Assembly: GCA_013289835.1 (NCBI GenBank)
Contig: JABCZG010000007.1
Location: 62,001-126,000, forward strand
DNA: 64,000 bases
DNA from: Acidobacteriota bacterium
GTDB taxonomy: Bacteria > Acidobacteriota > Terriglobia > Acidiferrales > UBA7541
Reading direction: 5' to 3'
Below are positions 22,311 to 30,537 of the stretch, piece after piece (position 1 is the stretch's first letter; the number at the start of each line of letters is the position of its first letter). The translations under genes were made by a program, and so were the position numbers. Under the pieces are notes generated by a model. It was not told the origin of the DNA. It saw nothing but the letters and a program-made list of their open reading frames with translations, and ran no database searches.

Positions 22311-22417
22311 AGGCTCGATGGTGGTGAAACTGTTCATGGACTTGTGGAACAAGAGAAAGTAGACTGCGGTTTCCGTCTTCCTACATGCAACAACTCAAAC
22401 GCAGGAGTGTCCTTATC

Positions 22418-22732
22418 ATGGCGAGCTATCACTCGTTCACTTGCCCGGGCTGCGAGAGCAGTTTTTGCGTGTTGTGGCCCGAACCACTTCCCAGCCATTT
22501 TCACCCTTCCAGCCAGGTCAAACTAAAGTGCCCAAGTTGCGGACAACTGACTGAGTTATACGCCTTCCTGTTAAACAGAATTTTGCAGGCTCCAGAGCCG
22601 GGCATACCAACAGTTCAGACTGAATCTATCTCTCCGCGGGATCCAAACCCAGACCCCGATGCCCGGCTCAAATGGCAGCAACAGATTTTCATCCGAAGGG
22701 CGGCTAGGTTCAAAAAGATGTACGGGAATTAA
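22418..22732 (+). CDS. small zinc-ribbon protein, 104 aa
   Basis: CAGGAG lies ten bases before the ATG at 22418. Two Cys pairs form a zinc ribbon: CPGCESSFC at residues 8-16 and CPSCGQL around 37-43. After it come a helix (ELYAFLLNRILQAPEPG) and a polar, basic tail (RLKWQQQIFIRRAARFKK). Zinc-ribbon proteins of this size often bind nucleic acid or act as adaptors. It follows the HEPN gene after 107 bases and may belong with it, but the gap suggests separate control. Confidence 0.6.
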   Translation: MASYHSFTCPGCESSFCVLWPEPLPSHFHPSSQVKLKCPSCGQLTELYAFLLNRILQAPEPGIPTVQTESISPRDPNPDPDARLKWQQQIFIRRAARFKKMYGN

Positions 22733-22783
22733 CCAGAGTGAAATAGTGCCTGTGATAGCTTTAATCACTCGGAGGTGTGGGCT

Positions 22784-23113
22784 ATGATCGATCTGACGCT
22801 AAAAATTGATCCCAAACAATTCACAGTTTCCATTAGTACGCGGCAAGAGCATGTGCGCGAACTCTCCAAACCTACCGCGGAAGAACTTGGGCAAGCCATC
22901 ATAGATTATGTTGAAGAAAGTTCGTCGGCAAAATGGCCTGGGAGTAAATTTAGATTGAGAAGTCGCAAGAACACTCTTCTTTATGTGCGTGCGGTAAGCG
23001 GCGCAACGGTGCTGGGTTTGGGGGATCTTGACGCCGCCAAAATTTTTAGTGGGGATGTAACTGAAATCTTGAATGCGAATCCTGATTTGGAAAAAGCGCC
23101 TTGCGCTGGCTGA
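22784..23113 (+). CDS. hypothetical protein, 109 aa, last gene before the tRNA junction
   Basis: GGAGGTGTGGG precedes the ATG at 22784. The product is alpha/beta in appearance (LTLKIDPKQFTVSIST, PTAEELGQAIIDYVEE, NTLLYVRAVSGATV, LDAAKIFSGDVTEIL). Unrecognised family, no export signal. Position next to the attachment-site region would suit a recombination-directionality factor, but it lacks the usual small basic helix-turn-helix character, so I do not call that. Confidence 0.55.
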   Translation: MIDLTLKIDPKQFTVSISTRQEHVRELSKPTAEELGQAIIDYVEESSSAKWPGSKFRLRSRKNTLLYVRAVSGATVLGLGDLDAAKIFSGDVTEILNANPDLEKAPCAG

Positions 23114-23116
23114 CCC

Positions 23117-23166
23117 TGACTCCGAAATGACTCCGTTATGACTCCAAAACCCCCTCTAATGACTCC
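23117..23166 (+). repeat. four phased TGACTCC repeats beside the tRNA junction
   Basis: TGACTCC occurs at 23117, 23128, 23139 and 23160: spacings 11, 11 and 21 bp, all on one face of the helix. The third copy lies within TTATGACTCC (23136-23145), which matches TTATGAGTCC in the broken tRNA anticodon arm at nine of ten positions. The repeats lie in a 331-base gene-free stretch (23114-23444) that otherwise holds only the tRNA remnant. They are good candidates for integrase or accessory-factor binding sites. Confidence 0.55.
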
Positions 23167-23241
23167 GAAATGCTACTAAAATCCTCAAAAGTCTCCCACG
23201 TAAGTCATTGAAAAAACACTGGGACTGGTACTGCGCAAAGC

Positions 23242-23280
23242 ATTATGAGTCCGCTGCTCTAACCGCTGAGCTACGGGCCC
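23242..23280 (-). tRNA. 5' half of a tRNA-Met(CAT) gene, broken in the anticodon arm
   Basis: On the minus strand the sequence begins GGGCCCG (acceptor 5' strand, 23280-23274), TA, GCTC, D-loop AGCGGTTA, GAGC, A, anticodon stem GCGGA, loop CTCATAA with CAT anticodon. After the loop the expected TCCGC/T is absent, and no variable region, T-arm or acceptor 3' strand follows. The gene is therefore split exactly where tyrosine recombinases commonly cross over. The 3' half would be expected at the other end of the element. It is not functional as it stands. Confidence 0.8.
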
Positions 23281-23444
23281 CACGCTACTGCAATATCCTA
23301 TCCTGAAATCGCCCGCCGAACATCCTCGGCCTCGGCTCTGCTCACCCCTTGAGCAGCGCAGCGTCTATCGCGAGTGGGGTGGTCCCCCGGGCGATTCCGG
23401 CAAAGTCGAGAATCTATTCTTTGTTGAGAGGGGTTGGTGTGCTT

Positions 23445-24530
23445 ATGCGTAGAGCGTGTGTTTGCGTCTTGGGTTTAGCGATTGGGTGCGGCGTCTTGGC
23501 AAGCAATGCCGCAGCGCAATTCAAGAATGGGGGCCAACCGACGGAGTTGAACATCCCTCGCGTCAGTCAGCGGGGGACCGTCTCGCAGCGCATCGGACTG
23601 ACGGACGTTACCATCGTCTATCATCGGCCGGAAGTCGGCGGGCGGGAGATCTGGGGCAAGACCGTGCCGTACGGCAAGGTTTGGCGCTCGGGCGCGAACG
23701 AAAACACCACGATCACTTTCTCGGACGATGTCACCGTGGAAGGAAAACCCCTCCCGGCCGGAACGTACGGTTTGCACACGATTCCCGACAAAGATCAATG
23801 GACCATCATTTTCTCGAAGAACTCCACCTCCTGGGGCAGCTTCAGCTACGACGAAAAAGAAGATGCACTGCGCGTCATCGCAAAGCCGCGCGCGGCGGAG
23901 TCTTTTGAGGTTCTGACGTATGTTTTCGACGACGTGAAACCGGATTCGGCCGTAGCCACCCTGCGCTGGGAAAAACTTGCAGTGCCCATTCACATCTCGG
24001 TGGACGTCAAAGCCGTTGTTTTGCGCAGCATCAAGAACGAGCTTCGAAATGTTGGTGGATTCACGTGGGCCGGCTACGACGAAGCAGCGAATTGGTGCCT
24101 GGACAACAACTACAATCTCGAAGAAGCGCTGAAGTGGGAAGACACTTCCATTCAAAACGAAGATCGCTTTGAGAATTGGGAGACAAAGTCACGCATCTAT
24201 GACGCTATGAGCCGCAAGGACGAAGCCGCAAAGACGCTCGCCACGGCCCTCGACAAAGCCACCGCGATCCAACTCTACGTCTATGCTCGCGGCCTACAAC
24301 GCCAAGGAAACACCAAGCGGGCTTTTGAGCTATTTCCCCAAGTCTCCAAAAAAGATGCGAACCACTGGGTCAGCCACCTGGCGCTCGCGCGCGTGGACTC
24401 AAATTCCGGCGACTTCACAACCGCAGCCAAGGAAATGACCATGGCTATCAACGGCGCCCCGGATGCCACAAAGCCTTTTCTTCAGCCGCTGCTGAAGCGC
24501 CTCGAAGCAAAGGATGACATCAACAAGTAG
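23445..24530 (+). CDS. secreted DUF2911 protein with TPR-like C-terminus, 361 aa
   Basis: ATG 23445 follows GAGAGGGG. Residues 1-24 are a signal peptide (VCVLGLAIGCGVLASNAAAQ). The DUF2911 domain spans about 35-195 with VTIVYHRPEVGGREIWGKTV, then KVWRSGANENTTITFSDDV, and PAGTYGLHTIPDKDQWTIIF, all near-consensus blocks. The C-terminal 150 residues are helical and TPR-like (RIYDAMSRKDEAAKTLATAL, VSHLALARVDSNSGDFTTAA). The family is common in Acidobacteriota and Bacteroidota and its biochemical role is unknown. It is the first chromosomal gene after the element border and is convergent with gabT. Confidence 0.88.
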   Translation: MRRACVCVLGLAIGCGVLASNAAAQFKNGGQPTELNIPRVSQRGTVSQRIGLTDVTIVYHRPEVGGREIWGKTVPYGKVWRSGANENTTITFSDDVTVEGKPLPAGTYGLHTIPDKDQWTIIFSKNSTSWGSFSYDEKEDALRVIAKPRAAESFEVLTYVFDDVKPDSAVATLRWEKLAVPIHISVDVKAVVLRSIKNELRNVGGFTWAGYDEAANWCLDNNYNLEEALKWEDTSIQNEDRFENWETKSRIYDAMSRKDEAAKTLATALDKATAIQLYVYARGLQRQGNTKRAFELFPQVSKKDANHWVSHLALARVDSNSGDFTTAAKEMTMAINGAPDATKPFLQPLLKRLEAKDDINK

Positions 24531-24621
24531 TTCGGCCGACGCGTGAGAAGACCTCTCTTGCGGTGGACGTGCCGCCGCGCAAACTTCGCTTGGGCCACGA
24601 AGAACCGCCGTCAGAACTGAG

Positions 24622-25971
24622 CTACGCGTGGGAAAGTACGGCCTGCTTGCGTTCCACGACAGAAGCCAGCGCGGCTTCGAGGACGTTCAGCCCTTCGTCA
24701 AATTGTTCGTCGCTGATCACCAGCGGGACAAGGATGCGCATCACGTTGTTAAATGTGCCTGCGGTGATGGTGATCAAGCCGTGCTCGTAACAATACTTCG
24801 CGATCTCCTTGGTCTCGGAGTCTGCAGGTTCGCGCGTCTTCGCGTCGCGCACTAGTTCGATGGCGCACATCCCTCCGAGGCCCCGAACTTCACCAATCAA
24901 AGGCCATTTCTTTTGCCAACCGCGCGCGCGATCTTCAAAATATTTGCCGATTGCCGTGGACCGCGCGAGTAAACCTTCTTTCTCAATCGTTTCAATCGCC
25001 GCAAGCGCCGCAGCACACGAAGCCGGATGTCCGCAATACGTGCCGCCCAAGGCTCCCGCTCCGGGCGCGTCCATAATTTCGGCGCGGCCGGTCACCGCGG
25101 CAATGGGCATTCCTCCGCCCAGCGATTTCGCCATGACTATCAAATCCGGCTCGATCCCGAAATGTTCCGAAGCAAACCACTTGCCCGTGCGCGCAAAGCC
25201 CGTTTGCACCTCGTCCGCGATGAAGAGAATGCCGTGTTTGCGGCAAATGTTCTGCAGCAGCTTGAAGTATTCTCGCGGCGGAACGATGAAACCGCCCTCC
25301 CCGAGAACCGGCTCGGCGATCACCGCAGCCACGGATTCCGGGGCGACGGATCGCTTGAAAGCGTCTTCGAGATAATGTGCGAACGTCTCCGCGGTAGCTC
25401 CCTTTTCGCCTCGGTACGGATACGCAAAGGGAATCCGGTAAATGTCGCTAGCAAAAGGCTCGAAGCCGGCTTTGTATGGATGCGTCTTGCTTGTCAGCGA
25501 CATCGTCAATAATGTGCGGCCATGAAAAGCGTCCTCGAAGCAAATCACCGCCGGACGCTTCGTGTAGGCGCGCGCGATCTTGATGGAATTTTCGATGGCT
25601 TCTGCGCCGGAGTTAAGCAGAATGGTTTTCTTCGGAAAATTCCCGGGAGTAAGTGCATTCAGCTTCTCCGCGACGGCGACATAACCTTCGTAGGGCGTGA
25701 CGGCGAAGCAAAGATGCAAATGTTTCTCGAGTTGTTCGCGTATCGCGGCCGTCACCCGCGGAGAGCGATGGCCGATATTCAGGCAGCCGATGCCTCCTGC
25801 AAAATCGAGATATCGGTTTCCGTCGACGTCTTCGATGACCGCGCCTTCGGCGCGCGCCGCGAAAACCGGCGTGGCATTCGCTGGGCCACGTGGAATTGCT
25901 GCTTCACGGCGCACCATTAAGGCGCGTGACTTTGGTCCAGGAATTTCCGTGCGGATTTGAATGGTAGACAT
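24622..25971 (-). CDS. gabT: 4-aminobutyrate aminotransferase (class III, PLP)
   Basis: 449 residues, normal for the family. It transfers the amino group of GABA (or related omega-amines) to 2-oxoglutarate, giving succinate semialdehyde. Visible signatures: GCLNIGHRSP near 60-70, LLNSGAEAIENSIKIAR for cofactor phosphate binding, ADEVQTGFARTGKWF, and the PLP lysine in LIVMAKSLGGGMP. It is the last gene of a leftward four-gene operon (aminotransferase, permease, aldehyde dehydrogenase, this gene), with a 23-base gap behind the dehydrogenase. The aldehyde dehydrogenase just upstream can supply GABA from 4-aminobutanal. Lysine or ornithine omega-aminotransferase activity cannot be excluded. Confidence 0.88.
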   Translation of the reverse strand: MSTIQIRTEIPGPKSRALMVRREAAIPRGPANATPVFAARAEGAVIEDVDGNRYLDFAGGIGCLNIGHRSPRVTAAIREQLEKHLHLCFAVTPYEGYVAVAEKLNALTPGNFPKKTILLNSGAEAIENSIKIARAYTKRPAVICFEDAFHGRTLLTMSLTSKTHPYKAGFEPFASDIYRIPFAYPYRGEKGATAETFAHYLEDAFKRSVAPESVAAVIAEPVLGEGGFIVPPREYFKLLQNICRKHGILFIADEVQTGFARTGKWFASEHFGIEPDLIVMAKSLGGGMPIAAVTGRAEIMDAPGAGALGGTYCGHPASCAAALAAIETIEKEGLLARSTAIGKYFEDRARGWQKKWPLIGEVRGLGGMCAIELVRDAKTREPADSETKEIAKYCYEHGLITITAGTFNNVMRILVPLVISDEQFDEGLNVLEAALASVVERKQAVLSHA

Positions 25972-25994
25972 TTTCGTTTTCCTTGCTTTGAAAT

Positions 25995-27479
25995 CTAGTA
26001 CCAGCCGATCGGGGTCTCGTCGAGATTGACGAACACCTGTTTGGTTTCGAGGTATTCTTCAAGTCCCCAGGGACCCAGCTCGCGCCCGAAGCCCGACTGC
26101 TTGTACCCGCCCCACGGCGCTTCCACGTACGTCGGCTGCATGTGATTCACCCATACGATGCCGGCGCGCAGTGATTTCACGACGCGAAACGCTTTGTAAA
26201 TATCCCGCGTCCAGACCGCTGCCGCGAGTCCGTACGGCGTGTCGTTGGCGATTCGAATCGCTTCCGGTTCCCCTTCGAACGGAATCACGGACGCAACGGG
26301 GCCGAAAATCTCTTCGCGAGAGATACGCGCGTTGTTATCCACGTCGTAGAAAATCGTCGGCTCGACGTAGAAGCCCTTCCCAAACTGCTTCGGCCGCCCG
26401 CCGCCAATGGCCACCTTCGCCTCTTTTTTCCCGAGATCCAGATATGAGCCGACGCGGTCGTATTGCTCCTTGCTGACCAGCGGCCCCATCTTCGTTTCGC
26501 GCTCGAGTGGCGGGCCTAGCTTGATGCGCTTGGCCTTTTCCGTCATGGCTTCCACGAATTTCGAATAGATTTTCTTTTCCACGAGGATGCGGCTGCCCGC
26601 GGAACAAACCTCGCCTTGATTGATGAATATTCCGAAAAGCGCGCCGTCCACGGCTGCTTCCCAATCCGCGCCTTCGAAGAAAATGTTGGGAGACTTGCCG
26701 CCGAGTTCAAGCGTCACCCGCTTCAGCGTGTCCGCGGCGCTCTTCACAATGATTTTTCCTACCGCGGCGCTCCCGGTAAACGCAATCTTGTCCACCCCAG
26801 GATGCGCGACCAGCGCGGCACCTGCCGTTTCCCCAAGTCCATTCACTATATTGACCACCCCGGGCGGCAGGCCAATCTCTTCAAACCAATTGGCGACCTC
26901 CATCATGCTAAGCGGCGTCTGCTCAGCCGGCTTGAGCACGCAAGTGCATCCCGCTGCAATCGCCGGGGCGAGCTTCCATGCCGCCATCACCAGCGGATAA
27001 TTCCAAGGAATGATCTGCCCAGCGACTCCGACCGGTTCGCGCAGAGTGAAACTCAGCGCATTCGCGGGCACGGGATTGACGTGCCCCAAGACCTTGTTCG
27101 CCAGGCCAGCATAGTATTCGAAACACGTCGCGGCATCCGCGATGTCGAACTCCGCCTCCACGATGGGCTTGCCCGAATTGCGGCATTCCAGCTCCGCAAG
27201 CTGCGCGGCGTTCGCCCGAATTTTTTCCGCTAGCTTGTAAAGAAGGCGGCCCCGCTCCGCCGCGTTCGTCTTCCCCCACGGTCCGGTATCAAACGCCGCC
27301 CGCGCCGCTTTCACCGCCTGGTCAACATCTGCCGCCGTTCCCGACGCAACATTCGCGATCACTTCCTCCGTCGAGGGATCGTAGACGGGAAACATCTCGC
27401 CGGAAGCGCTCTTCACCCATTGTCCGTTGATATAGTTTTGATAGGCTCGAACCACCGTCTTCGCACTGCTCGACATCAC
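25995..27479 (-). CDS. NAD(P)-dependent aldehyde dehydrogenase (aminoaldehyde type)
   Basis: 494 residues with complete ALDH signatures: GVAGQIIPWNYPLVMAAWK, cofactor-binding FTGSAAVGK, general-base Glu in LELGGKSPN, catalytic Cys in NQGEVCSAGSR, and EEIFGPV. Sequence style is closest to betaine-aldehyde and gamma-aminobutyraldehyde dehydrogenases. In this locus, with a polyamine importer, an amine oxidase and GabT, oxidation of 4-aminobutanal to GABA is the best-supported role. Gap to the upstream permease 17 bases, to gabT 23 bases: one operon. The start has MM; the first or second ATG is equivalent. Confidence 0.88.
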   Translation of the reverse strand: MMSSSAKTVVRAYQNYINGQWVKSASGEMFPVYDPSTEEVIANVASGTAADVDQAVKAARAAFDTGPWGKTNAAERGRLLYKLAEKIRANAAQLAELECRNSGKPIVEAEFDIADAATCFEYYAGLANKVLGHVNPVPANALSFTLREPVGVAGQIIPWNYPLVMAAWKLAPAIAAGCTCVLKPAEQTPLSMMEVANWFEEIGLPPGVVNIVNGLGETAGAALVAHPGVDKIAFTGSAAVGKIIVKSAADTLKRVTLELGGKSPNIFFEGADWEAAVDGALFGIFINQGEVCSAGSRILVEKKIYSKFVEAMTEKAKRIKLGPPLERETKMGPLVSKEQYDRVGSYLDLGKKEAKVAIGGGRPKQFGKGFYVEPTIFYDVDNNARISREEIFGPVASVIPFEGEPEAIRIANDTPYGLAAAVWTRDIYKAFRVVKSLRAGIVWVNHMQPTYVEAPWGGYKQSGFGRELGPWGLEEYLETKQVFVNLDETPIGWY

Positions 27480-27496
27480 TGCCTCCCAAATTCACT

Positions 27497-28942
27497 TCAA
27501 AGCGCGGACGCCTCCGCCAGTTTCCGCGCGGCCTTCCGCCGCCCATACACAAAAAAGAAAAACCACGCAAGTCCCAGAAAAAACAATGTTCCGCTAAACA
27601 TCTTGATTTCGAATAGTCGGATTGATTCGATCTGGTGCGACGGTATGAACGCGACGCCCATTCCCAGAATCGTGGTGAGCAATCCGAAACCGCCGGCAAG
27701 AAGAAGTGTCGTCTTGCTGTAGTACCCCTCGCCCGGCGCCGATTCCATCGCAAGCTTCAGTAATGCGGCGTGCATGTATAAAAATGGCACCAACTGCAGA
27801 ACTACGGCCAGGTCCAGCATGGTTACAAAGGCTTCCTTCACGCCGGCGCCGACAAAACTCATTCCCAGAAAAATCGCAGAAAAAGTTGCATGCACGATCA
27901 GTGCGACATACGGCGTCGCATATTTCTGATGCACTTTGCCCAACCCTTCAGGCAGATAGGAATCGAGCCCCGCGACAAAAGGAATCCGCGCCGACCCCGC
28001 AAGCCAGGCTGAAGCGATGCCCGCAATCGAAATGCTCAGCACAAACGCAAATGGCGAGACAATCCACGGCACTTTCACTTGATCGGCCATGTGGCTGACC
28101 GCCTGCACGACCCCTTGCAGCACGCCGATATCTTGCTTGCTCACCGCAAGTAGCAAGGTCAGTGTTGCACCGATGTACAAAATCCCCGAGAGCAGTCCTC
28201 CCCACCCGACCGCACCGGGAAGCGTTCGATGCGGATCTTGAATCTCGTCGCCCATCACGGAAGCCAGTTCCAGTCCAACGAGCCCAAAACAGATCACGCC
28301 AAACGAGCCGATCAAGCGAATATCTCCAGTAACACGAAAATCGCTCGCAGTCATCGTGGTGCCAAACCGGAATAAAACGACAAGCCCGAGGCCAATCAGC
28401 GTGGTCGCCGTGATTGCCGTGCCAATCCCGCCAAGATTGTTGATCCATTTGCCGACGCCCAGGCCCAGCACATTCAACCCCACCAACAAGACCAAAAGCA
28501 CCATGGACGCGCCGAGTGCGAACCACGGATTGTCCGCTAGCGTCCGCGCCCGCGGACCTGCCACGTACACCGAGATGCCAACGAAATACAGGAGTACCGT
28601 CGGCACGTAAAAAATATTGTTCGTCCAGTAGCACCAGCCCGAAAGGAAACCGTGGAAATCCCCAAATACACGTTTGGCCCACAAATAAACGCCGCCCTCA
28701 CCGGGATAGCGGTGCGCTAGCTCGATGACCGCGATTCCCTGTGGCCAGAAAAACAGCAGCAGCGCCAGAGCCCAAAGCCAGACGGTTACCCCACCGTTCG
28801 CCGCAATCGTCGGAACCACGTTGAGATTTACGATCGCGACGACAAAAAGCAGAACGAGGTCCCAACGCCCCAGAACTCTGCGCAGATGGGGCGCGTCCTG
28901 CGCCACCGCTGGCTCGGGAGATGTCGTGACCTCGTTCGCCAA
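27497..28942 (-). CDS. APC-superfamily amino acid/polyamine permease
   Basis: 481 residues with about 12-14 hydrophobic helices. The N-terminus shows the APC-type first helix (LVLLFVVAIVNLNVVPTIAA) and the characteristic HRYPGEGGVYLWAKRVFG after helix 2; FGVICFGLVGLELASVMGDE fits the substrate-site helix 6 with its conserved Glu. Members carry amino acids, GABA or polyamines with protons or as exchangers. Placed between two aminotransferase genes and an aldehyde dehydrogenase it probably imports GABA, putrescine or a related amine. Gap to the upstream aminotransferase is 34 bases. Confidence 0.85.
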   Translation of the reverse strand: MANEVTTSPEPAVAQDAPHLRRVLGRWDLVLLFVVAIVNLNVVPTIAANGGVTVWLWALALLLFFWPQGIAVIELAHRYPGEGGVYLWAKRVFGDFHGFLSGWCYWTNNIFYVPTVLLYFVGISVYVAGPRARTLADNPWFALGASMVLLVLLVGLNVLGLGVGKWINNLGGIGTAITATTLIGLGLVVLFRFGTTMTASDFRVTGDIRLIGSFGVICFGLVGLELASVMGDEIQDPHRTLPGAVGWGGLLSGILYIGATLTLLLAVSKQDIGVLQGVVQAVSHMADQVKVPWIVSPFAFVLSISIAGIASAWLAGSARIPFVAGLDSYLPEGLGKVHQKYATPYVALIVHATFSAIFLGMSFVGAGVKEAFVTMLDLAVVLQLVPFLYMHAALLKLAMESAPGEGYYSKTTLLLAGGFGLLTTILGMGVAFIPSHQIESIRLFEIKMFSGTLFFLGLAWFFFFVYGRRKAARKLAEASAL

Positions 28943-28976
28943 GCTACTTCTCTCCTGAACTTCCTACCCGCGCCGG

Positions 28977-30359
28977 TTAGTGTCCCGCTGCGCCAACAAA
29001 CGCGGCGCCCCGCTCGTGTTGCGCTTTCGCTAGCGCCGGCGCGACCTCTTCGAAAACCGCCAGATGCTTGTCAATGTCCGCCTCGGTGTGTTGCACCGAA
29101 ATGGTCCACTGCTCGTCCCACCAATATGGCTGCGCAAGCACGCCACGATTCACCATGGCAAACCAATAGTGCCGCCAGAGATCGACGTCGACCTTGGTCC
29201 AGTCGCGGTAGTTGCGAATCTCCTGCGGATACAGCATCAGCGCGCCGTTGACGCCCGCGCTGGCTACGTACGCGGTTAGCCCCGATTTCGCCACAATGGC
29301 GCGGTAGCCTTCAGTGAGTTTCTTGCTGAGCTTGCCGACGTGCGCGTAGTTCTCGCGGGTCAGCACTTCCCGAAACGTCGCAAGCCCCGCCGCCATCGAT
29401 ACGCGGTTCGTGTTGTATGTGCCGCCGTGGAACACCTTGTGTTGCGAGATCAGATCCATCACCGCGCGGCTTGCGCCAAACGCGCCCAGCGGCAATCCCC
29501 CTCCGATGGACTTCGCCAGGCAAATCATGTCCGGCTTCACGCCGAAAAATTCGCTGGCGCCGCCCCACGCAAGTTTCGCGCCGGTTTTCACCTCGTCAAA
29601 AATCAGCAGCGTCCCATTCTTCGCGCATATATCGCGCAACCCCTGCAAAAACCCCGGCTGCGGCATGCACAATCCGACGTTCATCAGTATGGGCTCGAGA
29701 ATGATCGCGGCAATCTGCCCGGGATATTGCTTGAACCGGTTTTCGACGCTCTTCAGATTGTTGAAGCTGGCGACAACCACGTTCTCCAGAGAATTCTTTG
29801 GTATTCCTCCACCCCCGGGAACGGAATTGGGTGCATCTGGATCGCCGTAGTCTTCCACCTTCGGCTTGACGCTCACCAAAGCAGTGTCATGCAAGCCGTG
29901 ATAAGAGCCTTCGAATTTCAAGATCTTGTCGCGACCCGTCGCCGCGCGCGCAATGCGGCAAGCATGCATGGTCACTTCCGTCCCGCTCGACCCGAACCGC
30001 ACCATCTCCACCGGATACCGCGCGCAGATCTCCTCCGCCAGTTCCCACTCCTGGTCATGCGGCATCCCAAACGTCGTTCCCTCATGCAGCTTCTGCTCAA
30101 CCGCCTTCACCACCGCGGGATGGCAATGCCCCGCCATCAGCGCCCCAAAACACAGGTTGTGGTCAATGTATTCGTTGCCGTCCTCGTCGTGAATCCGGCC
30201 CGCTTTTCCGTCCTTCACGAAAAGGGGATACGGCTCGTAGTGCCGGTAATTACTGGCAACACCAAGCGGGATACGTTGCAGCGCCCGCTTGTACGCTACG
30301 GCTGATTTCGGCGTGCGCTTCTCATACGTGGCGATTTCTTTTTGTAGTGCGTCGTGCAT
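28977..30359 (-). CDS. class III aminotransferase (glutamate-1-semialdehyde mutase-like)
   Basis: 460 residues with FGSSGTEVTMHACRIARA (cofactor phosphate), YHGLHDTALVSV, IFDEVKTG and the PLP lysine in ICLAKSIGGGLPLGA. The overall pattern is that of GSA-mutase-like proteins (GMPHDQEWELAEEICARYP), but the locus is catabolic, and such paralogues often act on amines or beta/omega-amino acids. It is not near haem genes, so hemL is not assigned. GGAG lies seven bases before the ATG. First gene of the leftward operon to gabT. Probable substrate: a diamine or amino aldehyde; unproven. Confidence 0.82.
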   Translation of the reverse strand: MHDALQKEIATYEKRTPKSAVAYKRALQRIPLGVASNYRHYEPYPLFVKDGKAGRIHDEDGNEYIDHNLCFGALMAGHCHPAVVKAVEQKLHEGTTFGMPHDQEWELAEEICARYPVEMVRFGSSGTEVTMHACRIARAATGRDKILKFEGSYHGLHDTALVSVKPKVEDYGDPDAPNSVPGGGGIPKNSLENVVVASFNNLKSVENRFKQYPGQIAAIILEPILMNVGLCMPQPGFLQGLRDICAKNGTLLIFDEVKTGAKLAWGGASEFFGVKPDMICLAKSIGGGLPLGAFGASRAVMDLISQHKVFHGGTYNTNRVSMAAGLATFREVLTRENYAHVGKLSKKLTEGYRAIVAKSGLTAYVASAGVNGALMLYPQEIRNYRDWTKVDVDLWRHYWFAMVNRGVLAQPYWWDEQWTISVQHTEADIDKHLAVFEEVAPALAKAQHERGAAFVGAAGH

Positions 30360-30482
30360 TTGCGTGCTCCATGGGTTGGCCCTTGTGCCGTTACCCTCAC
30401 AGGTCTATTCCCTGCGGTCAGTCTCAGATGGAAAATCTCTGGAAATTCGGGGACTTCTTCTCGGCTTTTGTTGACGTGCGAA

Positions 30483-30507
30483 GGCGCCCCCGCCTGCTAG
30501 GGGCGCC
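30483..30507 (-). terminator. hairpin after the TonB receptor gene
   Basis: GGCGCCCC (30483-30490) pairs perfectly with GGGGCGCC (30500-30507), eight GC-rich pairs, 31 bases downstream of the receptor stop on the minus strand. No real T-run follows, so it may need Rho or act as a 3' stabiliser. It separates the receptor from the aminotransferase operon. Confidence 0.5.
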
Positions 30508-30537
30508 CTCTTTCTTGCCTTGGATCTCCTTCGAACT

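Noticed and set aside
22784..23113. Excisionase or directionality factor next to the attachment region
   Set aside because: Position fits but there is no small basic winged-helix or HTH signature.
28977..30359. hemL (glutamate-1-semialdehyde mutase for haem)
   Set aside because: Similar fold, but it sits in an amine-catabolic operon with a permease, aldehyde dehydrogenase and gabT and no tetrapyrrole genes.
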